DNA from: Paenibacillus sp. UNC451MF
Lineage (GTDB): Bacteria > Bacillota > Bacilli > Paenibacillales > NBRC-103111
DNA length: 64,000 bases
Direction of reading: 5' to 3'
Assembly: GCF_000686845.1 (NCBI RefSeq)
Contig: NZ_KK366026.1
Location: forward strand, 1-64,000
The position numbers and the translations under genes are program-made. Positions 31,972 to 40,899 of the stretch are shown piece by piece. How positions within the stretch are numbered: position 1 is the stretch's first letter; every line of letters begins with the position of its first letter. The notes below the pieces were generated by a model. The model was not told the origin of the DNA. It saw only the letters and a program-made list of their open reading frames with translations, and made no database searches.

Positions 31972-32496
31972 ATGAATAAAGTGGTTGTTATCGGCTCCGG
32001 CGGTGCAGGCAAATCAACGTTCTCAAGGCAAATGGGCGAGCGCACCGGGCTTCCCGTCTACCATCTGGATGCGCTGAACTGGCGTCCCGGCTGGGAGCCA
32101 ACACCGAAGGATGAATGGGATGCTCTCATGAAGCAGTTGGTCGGTAAAGAAACATGGATCATTGACGGCAATTACGGTAGAACGATGGAAATCCGTTTGC
32201 AAGCGGCAGATACGATAATCTTCCTTGATATGCCGCGTCACCTGTGTGTCTACCGCCTCTTTAAGCGAAGAATTATGTTCCATGGCAAGACGCGGCCGGA
32301 TTTAGGCGAAGGCTGTCCAGAGCATTTGGATTTGAAATTCGTCAAGTGGGTGTGGTGCTATAAGAGGGACAGTCGGCCCGCTTTATTACAAAAGCTGAGC
32401 ACTCTCACAGGTCAGAAAACCATCTTCATCCTGCGATCTCCCCGTGAAGTCAGGCAGTTCCTTGAGCAGCTGCCCGCGGCGAAATCCACCGTTTGA
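31972..32496 (+). CDS. FlaR-like P-loop NTPase ('DNA topology modulation protein' family)
   Basis: A 174-residue P-loop protein of the adenylate-kinase-like group annotated as FlaR/topology modulation. Walker A is GSGGAGKSTFSR at residues 8-19; HLDALNWRPGWEPTP (29-43) and WIIDGNYGRTMEIRL are family hallmarks, and the lid-like segment YRLFKRRIMFHGKTRPDL carries basic residues. It probably phosphorylates or hydrolyses a nucleotide; the substrate is unknown and the historical name is weakly supported. It starts 32 bases after the YqeK-like gene. Confidence 0.82.
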   Translation: MNKVVVIGSGGAGKSTFSRQMGERTGLPVYHLDALNWRPGWEPTPKDEWDALMKQLVGKETWIIDGNYGRTMEIRLQAADTIIFLDMPRHLCVYRLFKRRIMFHGKTRPDLGEGCPEHLDLKFVKWVWCYKRDSRPALLQKLSTLTGQKTIFILRSPREVRQFLEQLPAAKSTV

Positions 32497-32538
32497 CTTC
32501 CAGCATTCACATTCAAAAAAAGAGGGAGTTCTGCAGCC

Positions 32539-33216
32539 ATGAAAGCCGTCATGTTCGATTTGTTCGAAACCTTAATTACCGAATTTGCAGATGGAGTGCG
32601 TAAAGTTCCGAGAATCAACGATTTCGATGAGCAATGGGGACTGACCAAGCAGGAGTACGATGAGGAATGGAGGGCGCGTCAGGATCGGAGAATGAACGGT
32701 ACCTTTGCCGATTATCCTTCCGTTCTCCGCGATATGTGGCACAGCAAAGGAAAGATTCTGGATGAAGCCTGTATTCAAACGCTATACGATTCTCGACTCT
32801 ACGCTAAGTCCATCCCCTTCCAATCCATCTCTCCGCACGTTATTTACATGTTGAAAAGACTAAAAAGCCGCGGTATTCGTATCGGACTCATTAGCAACTG
32901 CACGGAGGAAGAAATTCGCGCTTGGGAGCGCTGTGACCTGGCTCCTTACTTCGACGAGGCTGTCTTCTCTTTTGAAACCGGCTATGCCAAACCTGATCCA
33001 CAGATTTATGCATTAGCTTGTGACCGCTTGCAGGTACAGCCTGACGAAGCTGTATTTGTTGGCGACGGCGGCTCTAGAGAGTTGGAAGGTGCTACAGCAT
33101 ACGGGATCAGAGCCTATCGGGCTGCATGGTTCACTCTCAAATCGGGCGATAGGTTCAAAGATTTCGAGCAGCTTATACAGCCACAGGATCTGTTAGATCG
33201 TCTGGGTATCGATTGA
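32539..33216 (+). CDS. HAD family hydrolase
   Basis: A 225-residue haloacid dehalogenase-superfamily phosphatase. Motif I is MFDLFETLI near residue 4 with Phe-Glu in place of the second nucleophile Asp (DLFET instead of DxDxT), motif II is GLISNCT near 117, motif III the Lys in GYAKPDP near 148, and motif IV VFVGDGGSRELEGA near 174. The DLFET variant occurs in dehalogenase-like and pyrimidine nucleotidase-like members; the substrate cannot be predicted. GAGGGAG ten bases before the ATG. Third of four same-strand small genes. Confidence 0.87.
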   Translation: MKAVMFDLFETLITEFADGVRKVPRINDFDEQWGLTKQEYDEEWRARQDRRMNGTFADYPSVLRDMWHSKGKILDEACIQTLYDSRLYAKSIPFQSISPHVIYMLKRLKSRGIRIGLISNCTEEEIRAWERCDLAPYFDEAVFSFETGYAKPDPQIYALACDRLQVQPDEAVFVGDGGSRELEGATAYGIRAYRAAWFTLKSGDRFKDFEQLIQPQDLLDRLGID

Positions 33217-33247
33217 GATAGTTTCCAAATAAGGAGGATGAAGCCTT

Positions 33248-33622
33248 ATGGCAACACTTGTCAGGCATAAGGAAAGCGGTAAAACCTATGTGCTCATCGG
33301 CACCGGATATGGAGCTTATAAATCGATGCTGCCAGGCGTCATTGGCGGAAGCTTATTCCCTCATGAAGAAGCGGCGGAAATCCCTTTAGCTGCTTTGAGC
33401 GACCGTTACGGGAATATCACCTGGATGCTCACCCGGGATTTGCAGGTGATAAAAGTCGATGGTCAAGCTATAGGCGATTACTTCACTGCCGAATCAGATC
33501 AAGGATTTCCTTCCGTCATTGAGGAATCATGTCCTGCTTGCGGCTTCAGAGTGGCCTCCAATGCAAAAGAATGTCCCTCCTGCGGCCTTACTTTAATAAT
33601 AGAAGAGCATGAAGACTCCTAG
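33248..33622 (+). CDS. small zinc-ribbon protein, unknown function
   Basis: A 124-residue cytoplasmic protein. The first 80 residues form a beta-rich domain (TYVLIGTGYGAYKSMLPGVIGG, then ITWMLTRDLQVIKVDG); the C-terminus has two CxxC pairs, CPACGF and CPSCGL, 14 residues apart, making a treble-clef/zinc-ribbon. No function is recognised. AAGGAGG precedes the ATG, and it follows the HAD gene by 31 bases, so the two are probably co-transcribed up to the terminator at 33675. Confidence 0.75.
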   Translation: MATLVRHKESGKTYVLIGTGYGAYKSMLPGVIGGSLFPHEEAAEIPLAALSDRYGNITWMLTRDLQVIKVDGQAIGDYFTAESDQGFPSVIEESCPACGFRVASNAKECPSCGLTLIIEEHEDS

Positions 33623-33674
33623 GTCCTTTCTGAACATCCATGGTGCATTCTCTACAAACCGTTCCTTATAGTGA

Positions 33675-33725
33675 AACCCCCGAGGGCGCAACCGTATTCC
33701 GGAGCAGCGTACTCGGGGGTTCTTT
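33675..33725. terminator. bidirectional terminator between convergent genes
   Basis: AACCCCCGAG (33675-33684) and CTCGGGGGTT (33712-33721) form a ten-base perfect stem. It lies between the plus-strand zinc-ribbon gene and the minus-strand glycosyltransferase gene. Confidence 0.8.
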
Positions 33726-33746
33726 GCTTATCCAATCAAAGCCCTT

Positions 33747-35210
33747 TTAATCGGTTCCACCTGTCTCCGTTCCGTCTAGCAACCTATGGATGATTCCCTC
33801 CAAATGCTGCTGCGCCGTCTGCAACGCCTCTACATCGGGATATCGTTGCGCGTAATATTCGAGCAGCTTCTTAGCTTCTGCCAATTTACAGCTGCGCACT
33901 GCCAGCTCTGCCATATGAAGCCCAGCTTTCCAAGCCTTCAGCTCCGGATCAGGTGTCGTAGCTCCTCGATAAGAGATTATCGCTTCGTTATAGGCTACCA
34001 TTTCTTTTTTTGCCTGTTGAACAAGTGCTCTCGCCTTTCCAACCTGTGCCTGAGCCAAATGGTAATGAGCGTCGGGATAATCAGGCGATTGCCATAATAT
34101 TTTGGTACAAAGCCGCATAGCGGCCTCCCACTCTTGACGCTGCAAGTGGATTTTTACCATAAACAGACGAACCGTGTCTATTGCGGAAAAACCAGGCGCG
34201 TCTTGCGCCAGCCTCTCTGCCTCCTGTAGATAGGTGAAGGCGCGTTCTTGTTCTCCATTGCTGAAGCATTCCCTTCCATAAAAAAACCAGCCTGACGGGT
34301 TCAGCGGCTCCTCCTCTACCATGAGCTGCAAGAGCTTCATGGAACGATCGCTTTTGAGTCGGCTTTTCCAAATCGCCGGATCATAGCCGTCGTGAATCAA
34401 ACGGATTCTTACTTTACGACTGATCGTGTTTACACGCTCCTGCAGCCCACCGGGCGGAACAATCTGCTCATGGATTCGGCCGAAATAACGAAGTCCGTGA
34501 CGCAGTGAGAACATTCTTGATTGGGAGAAATCCTGTTGATAATGACGTCCGTATTGATTGGCCATCCATACTTGCAATATAACAGGCTGCTTGGAATCGT
34601 CGAATATGCCGGCAATTTCGCGAAGATGCCTTGCATCATCCTGATGAAGTACTTCATCTGCATCGACCCAAAGAACCCAATCGCTCGTTAGCAATGGAAG
34701 TATCTCATTGCGCAGCTGTGAGAAGCTATCCTGCCATTCCGTCTCATACAGCTTCACCTCTGGGAACTGCCGTACAATGTCCAATGTACGGTCTGTGGAG
34801 CCAGTATCCATTACAACGATCTCATCGACGGCGCCTATCAAGCATCGTAAGCAGCGTTCGATACAACGCTCCTCATTCTTGACCATAATCGCTGCTGTTA
34901 CCGTTACTAGCTTTATCTTAAGCAGCTCTATGATGTCTTGTCTTACAGGCCCACTTTGCGATTGTTTAAGTGCCGCATAGACGGATTGTACCCAATTGGC
35001 CTCTGGATCAAGAAGCCATGCCCGTTGAAAAGCCAGCTGTGCCATCGCCCCGTGATGACGCTCCAGCAGCGACTGAGCCAAGAAAAACCAGCCTTGTGCT
35101 ACGGCAGGGAAAGCTTTGACATACTGGATGGATAGCAGCTCCGCCGTGTCAAAATCGCGACGGTGCAAGCTTTGAACGATTCGTTCAGCCCCCAAAGCAG
35201 CCTCATCCAT
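33747..35210 (-). CDS. TPR-containing family 2 glycosyltransferase (copy A)
   Basis: A 487-residue protein with N-terminal TPR-like helices (1-100), a GT2 domain (about 108-270) and C-terminal TPR-like helices (320-480). GT2 features are TAAIMVKNEERCIERCLR, DEIVVMDTGSTDRTLDIV and the metal-binding WVLWVDADEV (DxD as DADE). This architecture is known from Bacillales transferases that glycosylate peptides or proteins, but the acceptor here is unknown. Its start overlaps the stop of copy B by eight bases and follows GGGGGAGACGCCCC. The gene upstream in the same direction encodes a large secreted repeat protein, a possible acceptor. Cytoplasmic, no membrane helix. Confidence 0.88.
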   Translation of the reverse strand: MDEAALGAERIVQSLHRRDFDTAELLSIQYVKAFPAVAQGWFFLAQSLLERHHGAMAQLAFQRAWLLDPEANWVQSVYAALKQSQSGPVRQDIIELLKIKLVTVTAAIMVKNEERCIERCLRCLIGAVDEIVVMDTGSTDRTLDIVRQFPEVKLYETEWQDSFSQLRNEILPLLTSDWVLWVDADEVLHQDDARHLREIAGIFDDSKQPVILQVWMANQYGRHYQQDFSQSRMFSLRHGLRYFGRIHEQIVPPGGLQERVNTISRKVRIRLIHDGYDPAIWKSRLKSDRSMKLLQLMVEEEPLNPSGWFFYGRECFSNGEQERAFTYLQEAERLAQDAPGFSAIDTVRLFMVKIHLQRQEWEAAMRLCTKILWQSPDYPDAHYHLAQAQVGKARALVQQAKKEMVAYNEAIISYRGATTPDPELKAWKAGLHMAELAVRSCKLAEAKKLLEYYAQRYPDVEALQTAQQHLEGIIHRLLDGTETGGTD

Positions 35211-36660
35211 GGGGCGTCTCCCCCTTCCTGTCGTTCATAAACACGGATCTCTGTTCCTGTATCGCAGTGCGCCTTCGCTTGAGCTCATCCCACTCAGGAA
35301 ACAATTGCAGCAGCTTCCCATACTCGTCATCCGCTACCGCCAACTGCCCTGAGTCCAATGCAAGCTCGGCTAGCATATAACTGCTCTTCCAATCTACAAT
35401 ATCGTGATCGGCCGGATCAGGCCCTCTGTAACTGGAGAACCCTTGCAGTGCCCGACTCAGGCTCTGCTCCGCTTCTTTATAAAGCTGCTCTGCCTTGCGG
35501 ATATGGATTTGACTCAAGTAGTACGAGAAGTCAGGGAACTCTGGAAATCGAAGGAGCGCCGATAGGACTGCCTGCTCCGCTTCTTCCCAACGGCTCAGCT
35601 CCATCAGGAGGCGAATATGGAGCGAATTGAGCTCCAAACGATGGGGAAAATCCGGCATCTCCCCCACTCGCTTACCCGCTTCGTTTGCATAGCTCAAAGC
35701 CTCCTCCCAACGGCTATGCTGAGCCAGCTCCTGCGAGTAGTGAAAGAGCCAAATCGGACTGTCCGGTTGTTCCTGCAGCATCCGCTGCAGCAGCTTCAAA
35801 CGGGTTTGCTCCCTATCGCTCTCTATGGCGGGATTCGCTATGGAAATCAGCCTTGTCCTAATTTTCCGGCTAATAATAGGCATAGCGGAGCTCTCTGTTA
35901 ACCCTCCCACTAACCGTTCATAAACGCCCCCCTCAAAGGAAAGCCCCCTTCGGAGCGGATAAACCCGCGATTTCGCTGAGGTTTCCAGCATTGCTCCATT
36001 CTTTCTCTGCACCAAGATCAAATCAAGTGCTACCGATACCTCGCTCCAATTGAATATTGACGCAGCTTCTTTCAGTTTACGAGCGTCTGTCGGATACAAT
36101 TGTTCATCGGCTTCAAGCCAAATAATCCAATCCCCTGTTAAATGCGAGTGTGCCTCATTACGTATTTGCGCAAAGCTATCCTGCCAGGCAACCTGCATAA
36201 GCTTCACCTGTGGTACGCTGCTGACTATTTCCACTGTCCGGTCCGTTGAGCCATAATCTATCACTACAATTTCGTCTACGGCGTTTGACAGACTTCGGAT
36301 ACACGACTCGATCGTCTCTTCACCGTTTCTTACGATGACGGCGGCACTTAGCCTTATAGGCTTCGTGAGCAGCAGCAGCTCAATATCGTATCGCTCCGTA
36401 CCTGCTTCCCGCTTACTGAGCTCCGACTGGATACGTGGCATCCACATAGCATCGGGATCCAGCAGCCATGCGCGTTCAAAGACCATGCGGGCAGCATCAC
36501 CATATCCGCGATGCATTAACGCCTCGCCTAAGGATGTCCAGCTCTGTGCATCCAGAGGGTCTTCCTCCAGTCGCGTCTTAGCTAATCGTTCAGCTAGTAT
36601 ATAGTCTTGCTGCTGCAGCGCTACCTTGATTGGATGGTAGGTATCCTGGTTCTCCCTCAT
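35203..36660 (-). CDS. TPR-containing family 2 glycosyltransferase (copy B)
   Basis: A 485-residue paralogue of copy A with the same order of TPR, GT2 and TPR parts, so the pair arose by tandem duplication. GT2 features are SAAVIVRNGEETIESCIRSL, DEIVVIDYGSTDRTVEIV and WIIWLEADEQ. The last shows Glu in place of the first Asp of the DADE motif in copy A, which may alter metal or donor use. GGGAGGCCTGAGTCAGC precedes the ATG. It follows the secreted repeat-protein gene by about 95 bases with a terminator between, so it either has its own promoter there or is reached by readthrough. Confidence 0.87.
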   Translation of the reverse strand: MRENQDTYHPIKVALQQQDYILAERLAKTRLEEDPLDAQSWTSLGEALMHRGYGDAARMVFERAWLLDPDAMWMPRIQSELSKREAGTERYDIELLLLTKPIRLSAAVIVRNGEETIESCIRSLSNAVDEIVVIDYGSTDRTVEIVSSVPQVKLMQVAWQDSFAQIRNEAHSHLTGDWIIWLEADEQLYPTDARKLKEAASIFNWSEVSVALDLILVQRKNGAMLETSAKSRVYPLRRGLSFEGGVYERLVGGLTESSAMPIISRKIRTRLISIANPAIESDREQTRLKLLQRMLQEQPDSPIWLFHYSQELAQHSRWEEALSYANEAGKRVGEMPDFPHRLELNSLHIRLLMELSRWEEAEQAVLSALLRFPEFPDFSYYLSQIHIRKAEQLYKEAEQSLSRALQGFSSYRGPDPADHDIVDWKSSYMLAELALDSGQLAVADDEYGKLLQLFPEWDELKRRRTAIQEQRSVFMNDRKGETPHG

Positions 36661-36715
36661 GCTGACTCAGGCCTCCCTTTTTAATGCAATGCTGCACTCC
36701 TGATGGAAAAGAAAA

Positions 36716-36737
36716 AGGTCAACCCGTGAGTTGACCT
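36716..36737 (-). terminator. terminator of the secreted repeat-protein gene
   Basis: On the minus strand AGGTCAAC-TCACGG-GTTGACCT is followed by TTTTCTTTTCC, directly after the stop at 36756. It sits between the repeat protein and the glycosyltransferase pair. Confidence 0.75.
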
Positions 36738-36755
36738 CATCTAATCCCATTATCG

Positions 36756-39614
36756 CTACACTGTTGGAATGATAGGGAATACATCTAGCGTTAACGTATG
36801 ATCTACCTTATTTACATAATGCAAGTTAATAGTTGCTGGATAGTTTAATGAGGCACCATTCATTATATTTACATAATTATCGTTAGACATGTGATAGGCA
36901 TTATAGGTTAAATTATTCAGATTGTTCATGTCTACCAAGTAAATAGCTTTTGACTTGTCACTGGTGTTTGCTGGCAGCGCCGGAAGTATTGTATCAGGGT
37001 ACATGACCGTCATCACCGCATTTGAGTTTACAAAATCAACATTGCTGCTGCCGAGCGGTGAGTTTTGTACTGATATAGTTTTACTAATGACATGGCCCGC
37101 CTTATCCTGAGCAGAGACTTTAACTGTGGCACCCATATCGATGCTTGAGCCGCTAAGAGTCATATAGTGATCGGACGTAATGCCGCCCTGGATAGAGTTC
37201 GTCACTTCAAGGGAATAATTCAGTTTATCTCCTATATCGGTATCCATATCTGTAAAAAGTCCGAGTAGGTTCAAATCAATTAGATTACTTCCATCTCGAT
37301 TATCAAGATAGATTGTGTCTATACCATCAGCATCTAATACTGGTGCGCTATTGGGATTTACCGTAACAGGGATTTGAAGATGCGCTGTCTGATTGAATTT
37401 GTCTACAGCCTTAACCTTAACCGGGAACGTCACTGCCTGAGTGTTCCCAATGGGAGACACAATTTCAAAATATAGATTTGCCCCATCCATAGATGCTCTT
37501 GCATGGTACAAATTCTGTAATTCATCCGAATTCTCGACTTCCAGGTCCAGATTGTCCTTGGTGAAATAGGAGCTTAAAAAGTCCACTTCAAACTGAGTTT
37601 TGACTCCATCAAGAAGAGGTTCTATTACTGGAACACTCCTTACCTCTGGTGCAGGTGCCGCTTCCACCGTCACCGGAACTTCCAGTACAGCACTTTTGCC
37701 GTACATATTCGTGCCTTTTACTTTGACAATGGTTGAAGTGGTTACATTGTCTGGATAGTAGGCCCCAATAAATTCAATCCATGTGTTTTCTCCGCTTCCT
37801 CGTAGCTCTGCAAAGATCTCTCCGGAAATATTCGCGTCTTCTACGATACTGTACTGGAGTCCCTCAGGATTACTAAAGTATTGATTTAAAACGAGTGGAT
37901 ACCCTTCTCCCCACTCACGGCCGTTAGATACCGTCACATGCTCTGCCTCTTGGGTAATAGTTGGCGCAGCATAATCCGTAACGAAGCGGATCTTGACCTC
38001 TTTTGAAGTGCCGTTTGCTGGGTTTCTTCCTACTACAGTAAACTCTGTATCTCCTATAATCCCACCAAATACGAGTTGAGCTTGATCCGTTTGGTTACCT
38101 TCTATTGTAACTGTGACATTACTCTCCCTAGGTGGTGAAGAAAGCTCAAAATCCGTTGCCCCTGTCCCATCAAAAATCGTCGATAACTTAACAGAATAAG
38201 GATTAGGATAATTTTGAACGTCATCCTTCTTCCAATTAATCGTATAAGAGGAGATTACATTCACTTTTACATTTAAAAGAGCACTTTTGCCGAATTTATT
38301 CGTTGCTTTTACTAGAATCACTTCAGAACCGTCCGTCGTTGTCTGTACACCTTGTATGACTAGCTTGTCCTTATTAATGGAAGCAGTAATTTTTGGGGGC
38401 AGATTTTCTATACTATAAGTTAAGCCCGAAGCTCCCTCCATCGTGTCATGGAAAAACTCAGATATAGTCAACACTTTGGATTCCGTAGCCCCAATAATCC
38501 ATTCAATCGGGCTAGGAGTAGACGTGACTCCCGGTGTTGGATACTCTATTAGGACAGGAATATCAATACTCGCGCTATTTTTATCTGAATTGGTTGCCAA
38601 TACTTGTATAAATGGCGGAGTAGGCGGCAGTGATGAAGGATTAACGCTATTAATGGTTAATATGCCTTCGTTTTTATCTATCGAAGCATTGATATAACTT
38701 GGCAGTTTATCTTCATTGATCGTATACGTTAAGCGAGATTCTGAACTGAAATAGGTAGCCATGGACACCGTTTGAGGCTCTGACAATCCAAGCTTCCAGT
38801 TAATAGGGTTTGGAGTGCCATTAATCATCGGAACTGCCTGAATAGTAACCGGAACATTCAGCGTCGCGCTTTTTCCATACTGATTCGTAGCCGTAACCTG
38901 GATTTCTACCGTTGTCCCTACATATTGACCGAGTGTGGCTGTCCCCGTAAGCTTCAATACGCCTTCCTGATCAATGTCAGCCTCGATATAGCTATAAGAG
39001 CTGCTAGCTTTGAAACTCAAAGTCTCTTCAGCCGTTTTCGTAAAATAAGAAGCCACAGGCAGCGTCTGCGCTTGTGTCTGCCCCGCTGCTAAAACAACGG
39101 CATTCGGCTTTCCGTTCACACCAGGCGTCGGCGATACTGGAGTACTAGAGTTGCTTATGGGTTCAATACCGCTCAATAATGTCCTTACATCAGCAGCTTG
39201 CGTCACATCTGCAGGATGCGCTGCCACATACTTGGTCACATCTCCGATATCGATACGCTTGTCCGCCCCAGCGTCCAATACATGAACTTTGAATTCCTCC
39301 AGCTTGCCGGAAGCGTCAGAAATTGTCACCATGGAAGATCCGATCTGGTCCCCTCGCAGACTCAAGGGATTATTAGCTGAATACGAATAGGTGGCGTAGA
39401 CGACACCGCTGACAGACTGAGAAGTTACTTTGTAAGAGCTAAGATTGCTTAAATAGTCGTTCAAATAAATCGTTTTTTCCGTTCCTTGTGCGATCGTCAT
39501 ATCTTGAATAGGGTTCAAAATGGCGGTTGGAGCAGCCATTACGGAAGGCACAGCAATAACAGACATGACCGCCGCTGCGGATGCCGCTTTTGTGACCGAG
39601 CTTTTGGATACCAT
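36756..39614 (-). CDS. secreted protein of tandem cadherin/Ig-like domains
   Basis: A 952-residue exported protein. The signal peptide ends near VMA-A (residue 27). The rest is about eight beta-sandwich repeats of some 95 residues. Several end in the same strand pattern: VTATNQYGKSATLNVPVTI, VKATNKFGKSALLNVKVNV, VKGTNMYGKSAVLEVPVTV and VKAVDKFNQTAHLQIPVTV, typical of cadherin-like/putative-Ig modules. Between repeats 1 and 2 a stretch of about 40 residues (DKRIDIGDVTKYVAAH) looks helical and dockerin-like. No SLH, LPXTG, GW or transmembrane anchor is seen. GAGGTGGAATTCC precedes the ATG. The two TPR-glycosyltransferases downstream suggest it may be glycosylated; its role (surface layer, adhesion, matrix) is unknown. 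Confidence 0.85.
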   Translation of the reverse strand: MVSKSSVTKAASAAAVMSVIAVPSVMAAPTAILNPIQDMTIAQGTEKTIYLNDYLSNLSSYKVTSQSVSGVVYATYSYSANNPLSLRGDQIGSSMVTISDASGKLEEFKVHVLDAGADKRIDIGDVTKYVAAHPADVTQAADVRTLLSGIEPISNSSTPVSPTPGVNGKPNAVVLAAGQTQAQTLPVASYFTKTAEETLSFKASSSYSYIEADIDQEGVLKLTGTATLGQYVGTTVEIQVTATNQYGKSATLNVPVTIQAVPMINGTPNPINWKLGLSEPQTVSMATYFSSESRLTYTINEDKLPSYINASIDKNEGILTINSVNPSSLPPTPPFIQVLATNSDKNSASIDIPVLIEYPTPGVTSTPSPIEWIIGATESKVLTISEFFHDTMEGASGLTYSIENLPPKITASINKDKLVIQGVQTTTDGSEVILVKATNKFGKSALLNVKVNVISSYTINWKKDDVQNYPNPYSVKLSTIFDGTGATDFELSSPPRESNVTVTIEGNQTDQAQLVFGGIIGDTEFTVVGRNPANGTSKEVKIRFVTDYAAPTITQEAEHVTVSNGREWGEGYPLVLNQYFSNPEGLQYSIVEDANISGEIFAELRGSGENTWIEFIGAYYPDNVTTSTIVKVKGTNMYGKSAVLEVPVTVEAAPAPEVRSVPVIEPLLDGVKTQFEVDFLSSYFTKDNLDLEVENSDELQNLYHARASMDGANLYFEIVSPIGNTQAVTFPVKVKAVDKFNQTAHLQIPVTVNPNSAPVLDADGIDTIYLDNRDGSNLIDLNLLGLFTDMDTDIGDKLNYSLEVTNSIQGGITSDHYMTLSGSSIDMGATVKVSAQDKAGHVISKTISVQNSPLGSSNVDFVNSNAVMTVMYPDTILPALPANTSDKSKAIYLVDMNNLNNLTYNAYHMSNDNYVNIMNGASLNYPATINLHYVNKVDHTLTLDVFPIIPTV

Positions 39615-39939
39615 GGAATTCCACCTCGAAGTTCCAATTTAATGTAATTAAACTTTATTTTATCATATGAATTATTAAAAAACAGTAGTTTTGCCATGTA
39701 AATCCGCGGAAAATGTGGACCTTTTCCCCTACTATCTATTATATCAGCCAGCCAAACGAAGCTACCAGCCATTTCCTCTCAAAATATTAATCTTATATGA
39801 AGCTTTCTGCTCTTCTCAATAAAACCTTTAGATCCCCCTAACTCCCGCTTTACAACTGAGACTTATACTGAACGAGTCAGATGAGATTCGGTACACCGCC
39901 GTGTGCTCTCTGTGATAACCGTTAGGGGTGAAACCAAAG
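39615..39939. other. divergent intergenic region, promoters not resolved
   Basis: This 325-base region lies between the divergent secreted repeat-protein gene and the Ugp operon and must hold promoters for both. It is AT-rich near 39640-39700. I see no clear paired -35/-10, inverted repeat or small ORF with a ribosome binding site. Confidence 0.4.
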
Positions 39940-40899
39940 ATGAGTCTTATGCCAAAAGAGATCAGGATGCCTTCTGCTGCTTCGTCCAAGCCCATTCGCA
40001 TAACGCGTATCCGAAGCCTGCACCCATTGCGCTGGAAGGAAAATCTGTTAGCCTACTTATTCATGGCTCCGTCGCTGCTGCTGTTCGGCATCTTTCTTTT
40101 TTATCCATTGGTCAAATCTGTTTATCTAAGTCTGCATCTGACCGATCCTCGCGGACGGGTTGCGGCTTTCGCCGGACTGGACAATTTTCAAGAGCTGCTA
40201 ACTTCGGAAAAGTTCTACCAGAGCCTGAAGGTTACATTCTCCTTCACCTTGCTTACCGTGCCTACAGGCCTTGTGATTGCCCTTCTATTTGCTGCTCTGT
40301 CGCACAATAAGCTGCGGGGGATACGTGTGTTCCAATTCGTGTTCTCGCTGCCTATCGCGATTTCGGTCGGAACGGGCTCCGTCATCTGGATGATGCTGTA
40401 TCACCCGAGTGTCGGGATTTTAAATTATGTTCTCAGCTTATTCAGTGCCGCTCCAGTAGGCTGGCTAACCGACCCGGCTGTAGCTCTTCTCTCCGTATCG
40501 ATCATGACCGTATGGATGAATCTCGGCTTCAACTATATTGTGCTGCTAAGCGGATTGCAGGGTGTTCCCGAAGAAATCTACGATAGTGCCAAAATCGACG
40601 GCTCTGGTCCTATCCGTACCTTTGTCCAGTTGACGCTCCCTCTCATTTCACCGACGATCTTTTTCTCTGCCATCGTCTCTGTCATCGGCGCATTCCAATC
40701 GTTCGGACAAATGCACATCTTGACCAGAGGGGGCCCTATGAATACAACGGACGTCGTCGTTTATAACATTTATCAGGATGCTTTCGTCAACTTCCGCTTC
40801 GGTATCGGCAGCGCGCAAGCGCTCTTGTTGTTCGCCTTCATTCTTGTGCTGACGCTTATTCAATTCAAATTTTTCGAAAAGAAGGTGCATTACCAATGA
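39940..40899 (+). CDS. ugpA: ABC sugar/glycerol-3-phosphate importer permease, UgpA/MalF type
   Basis: A 319-residue integral membrane protein with six helices. The conserved cytoplasmic EAA loop is seen as EEIYDSAKIDGSGPIRTFVQLTLPLISPT near residue 215, and the first periplasmic part GLDNFQELL is typical of the family. With the next two genes it makes an importer; the partner binding protein is UgpB-like. There is no ATPase gene, so a shared MsmX/UgpC-type ATPase elsewhere is likely. ATG at 39940 is chosen because AGGGG lies eleven bases upstream; an in-frame GTG at 39928 has no separate site. Confidence 0.88.
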   Translation: MSLMPKEIRMPSAASSKPIRITRIRSLHPLRWKENLLAYLFMAPSLLLFGIFLFYPLVKSVYLSLHLTDPRGRVAAFAGLDNFQELLTSEKFYQSLKVTFSFTLLTVPTGLVIALLFAALSHNKLRGIRVFQFVFSLPIAISVGTGSVIWMMLYHPSVGILNYVLSLFSAAPVGWLTDPAVALLSVSIMTVWMNLGFNYIVLLSGLQGVPEEIYDSAKIDGSGPIRTFVQLTLPLISPTIFFSAIVSVIGAFQSFGQMHILTRGGPMNTTDVVVYNIYQDAFVNFRFGIGSAQALLLFAFILVLTLIQFKFFEKKVHYQ

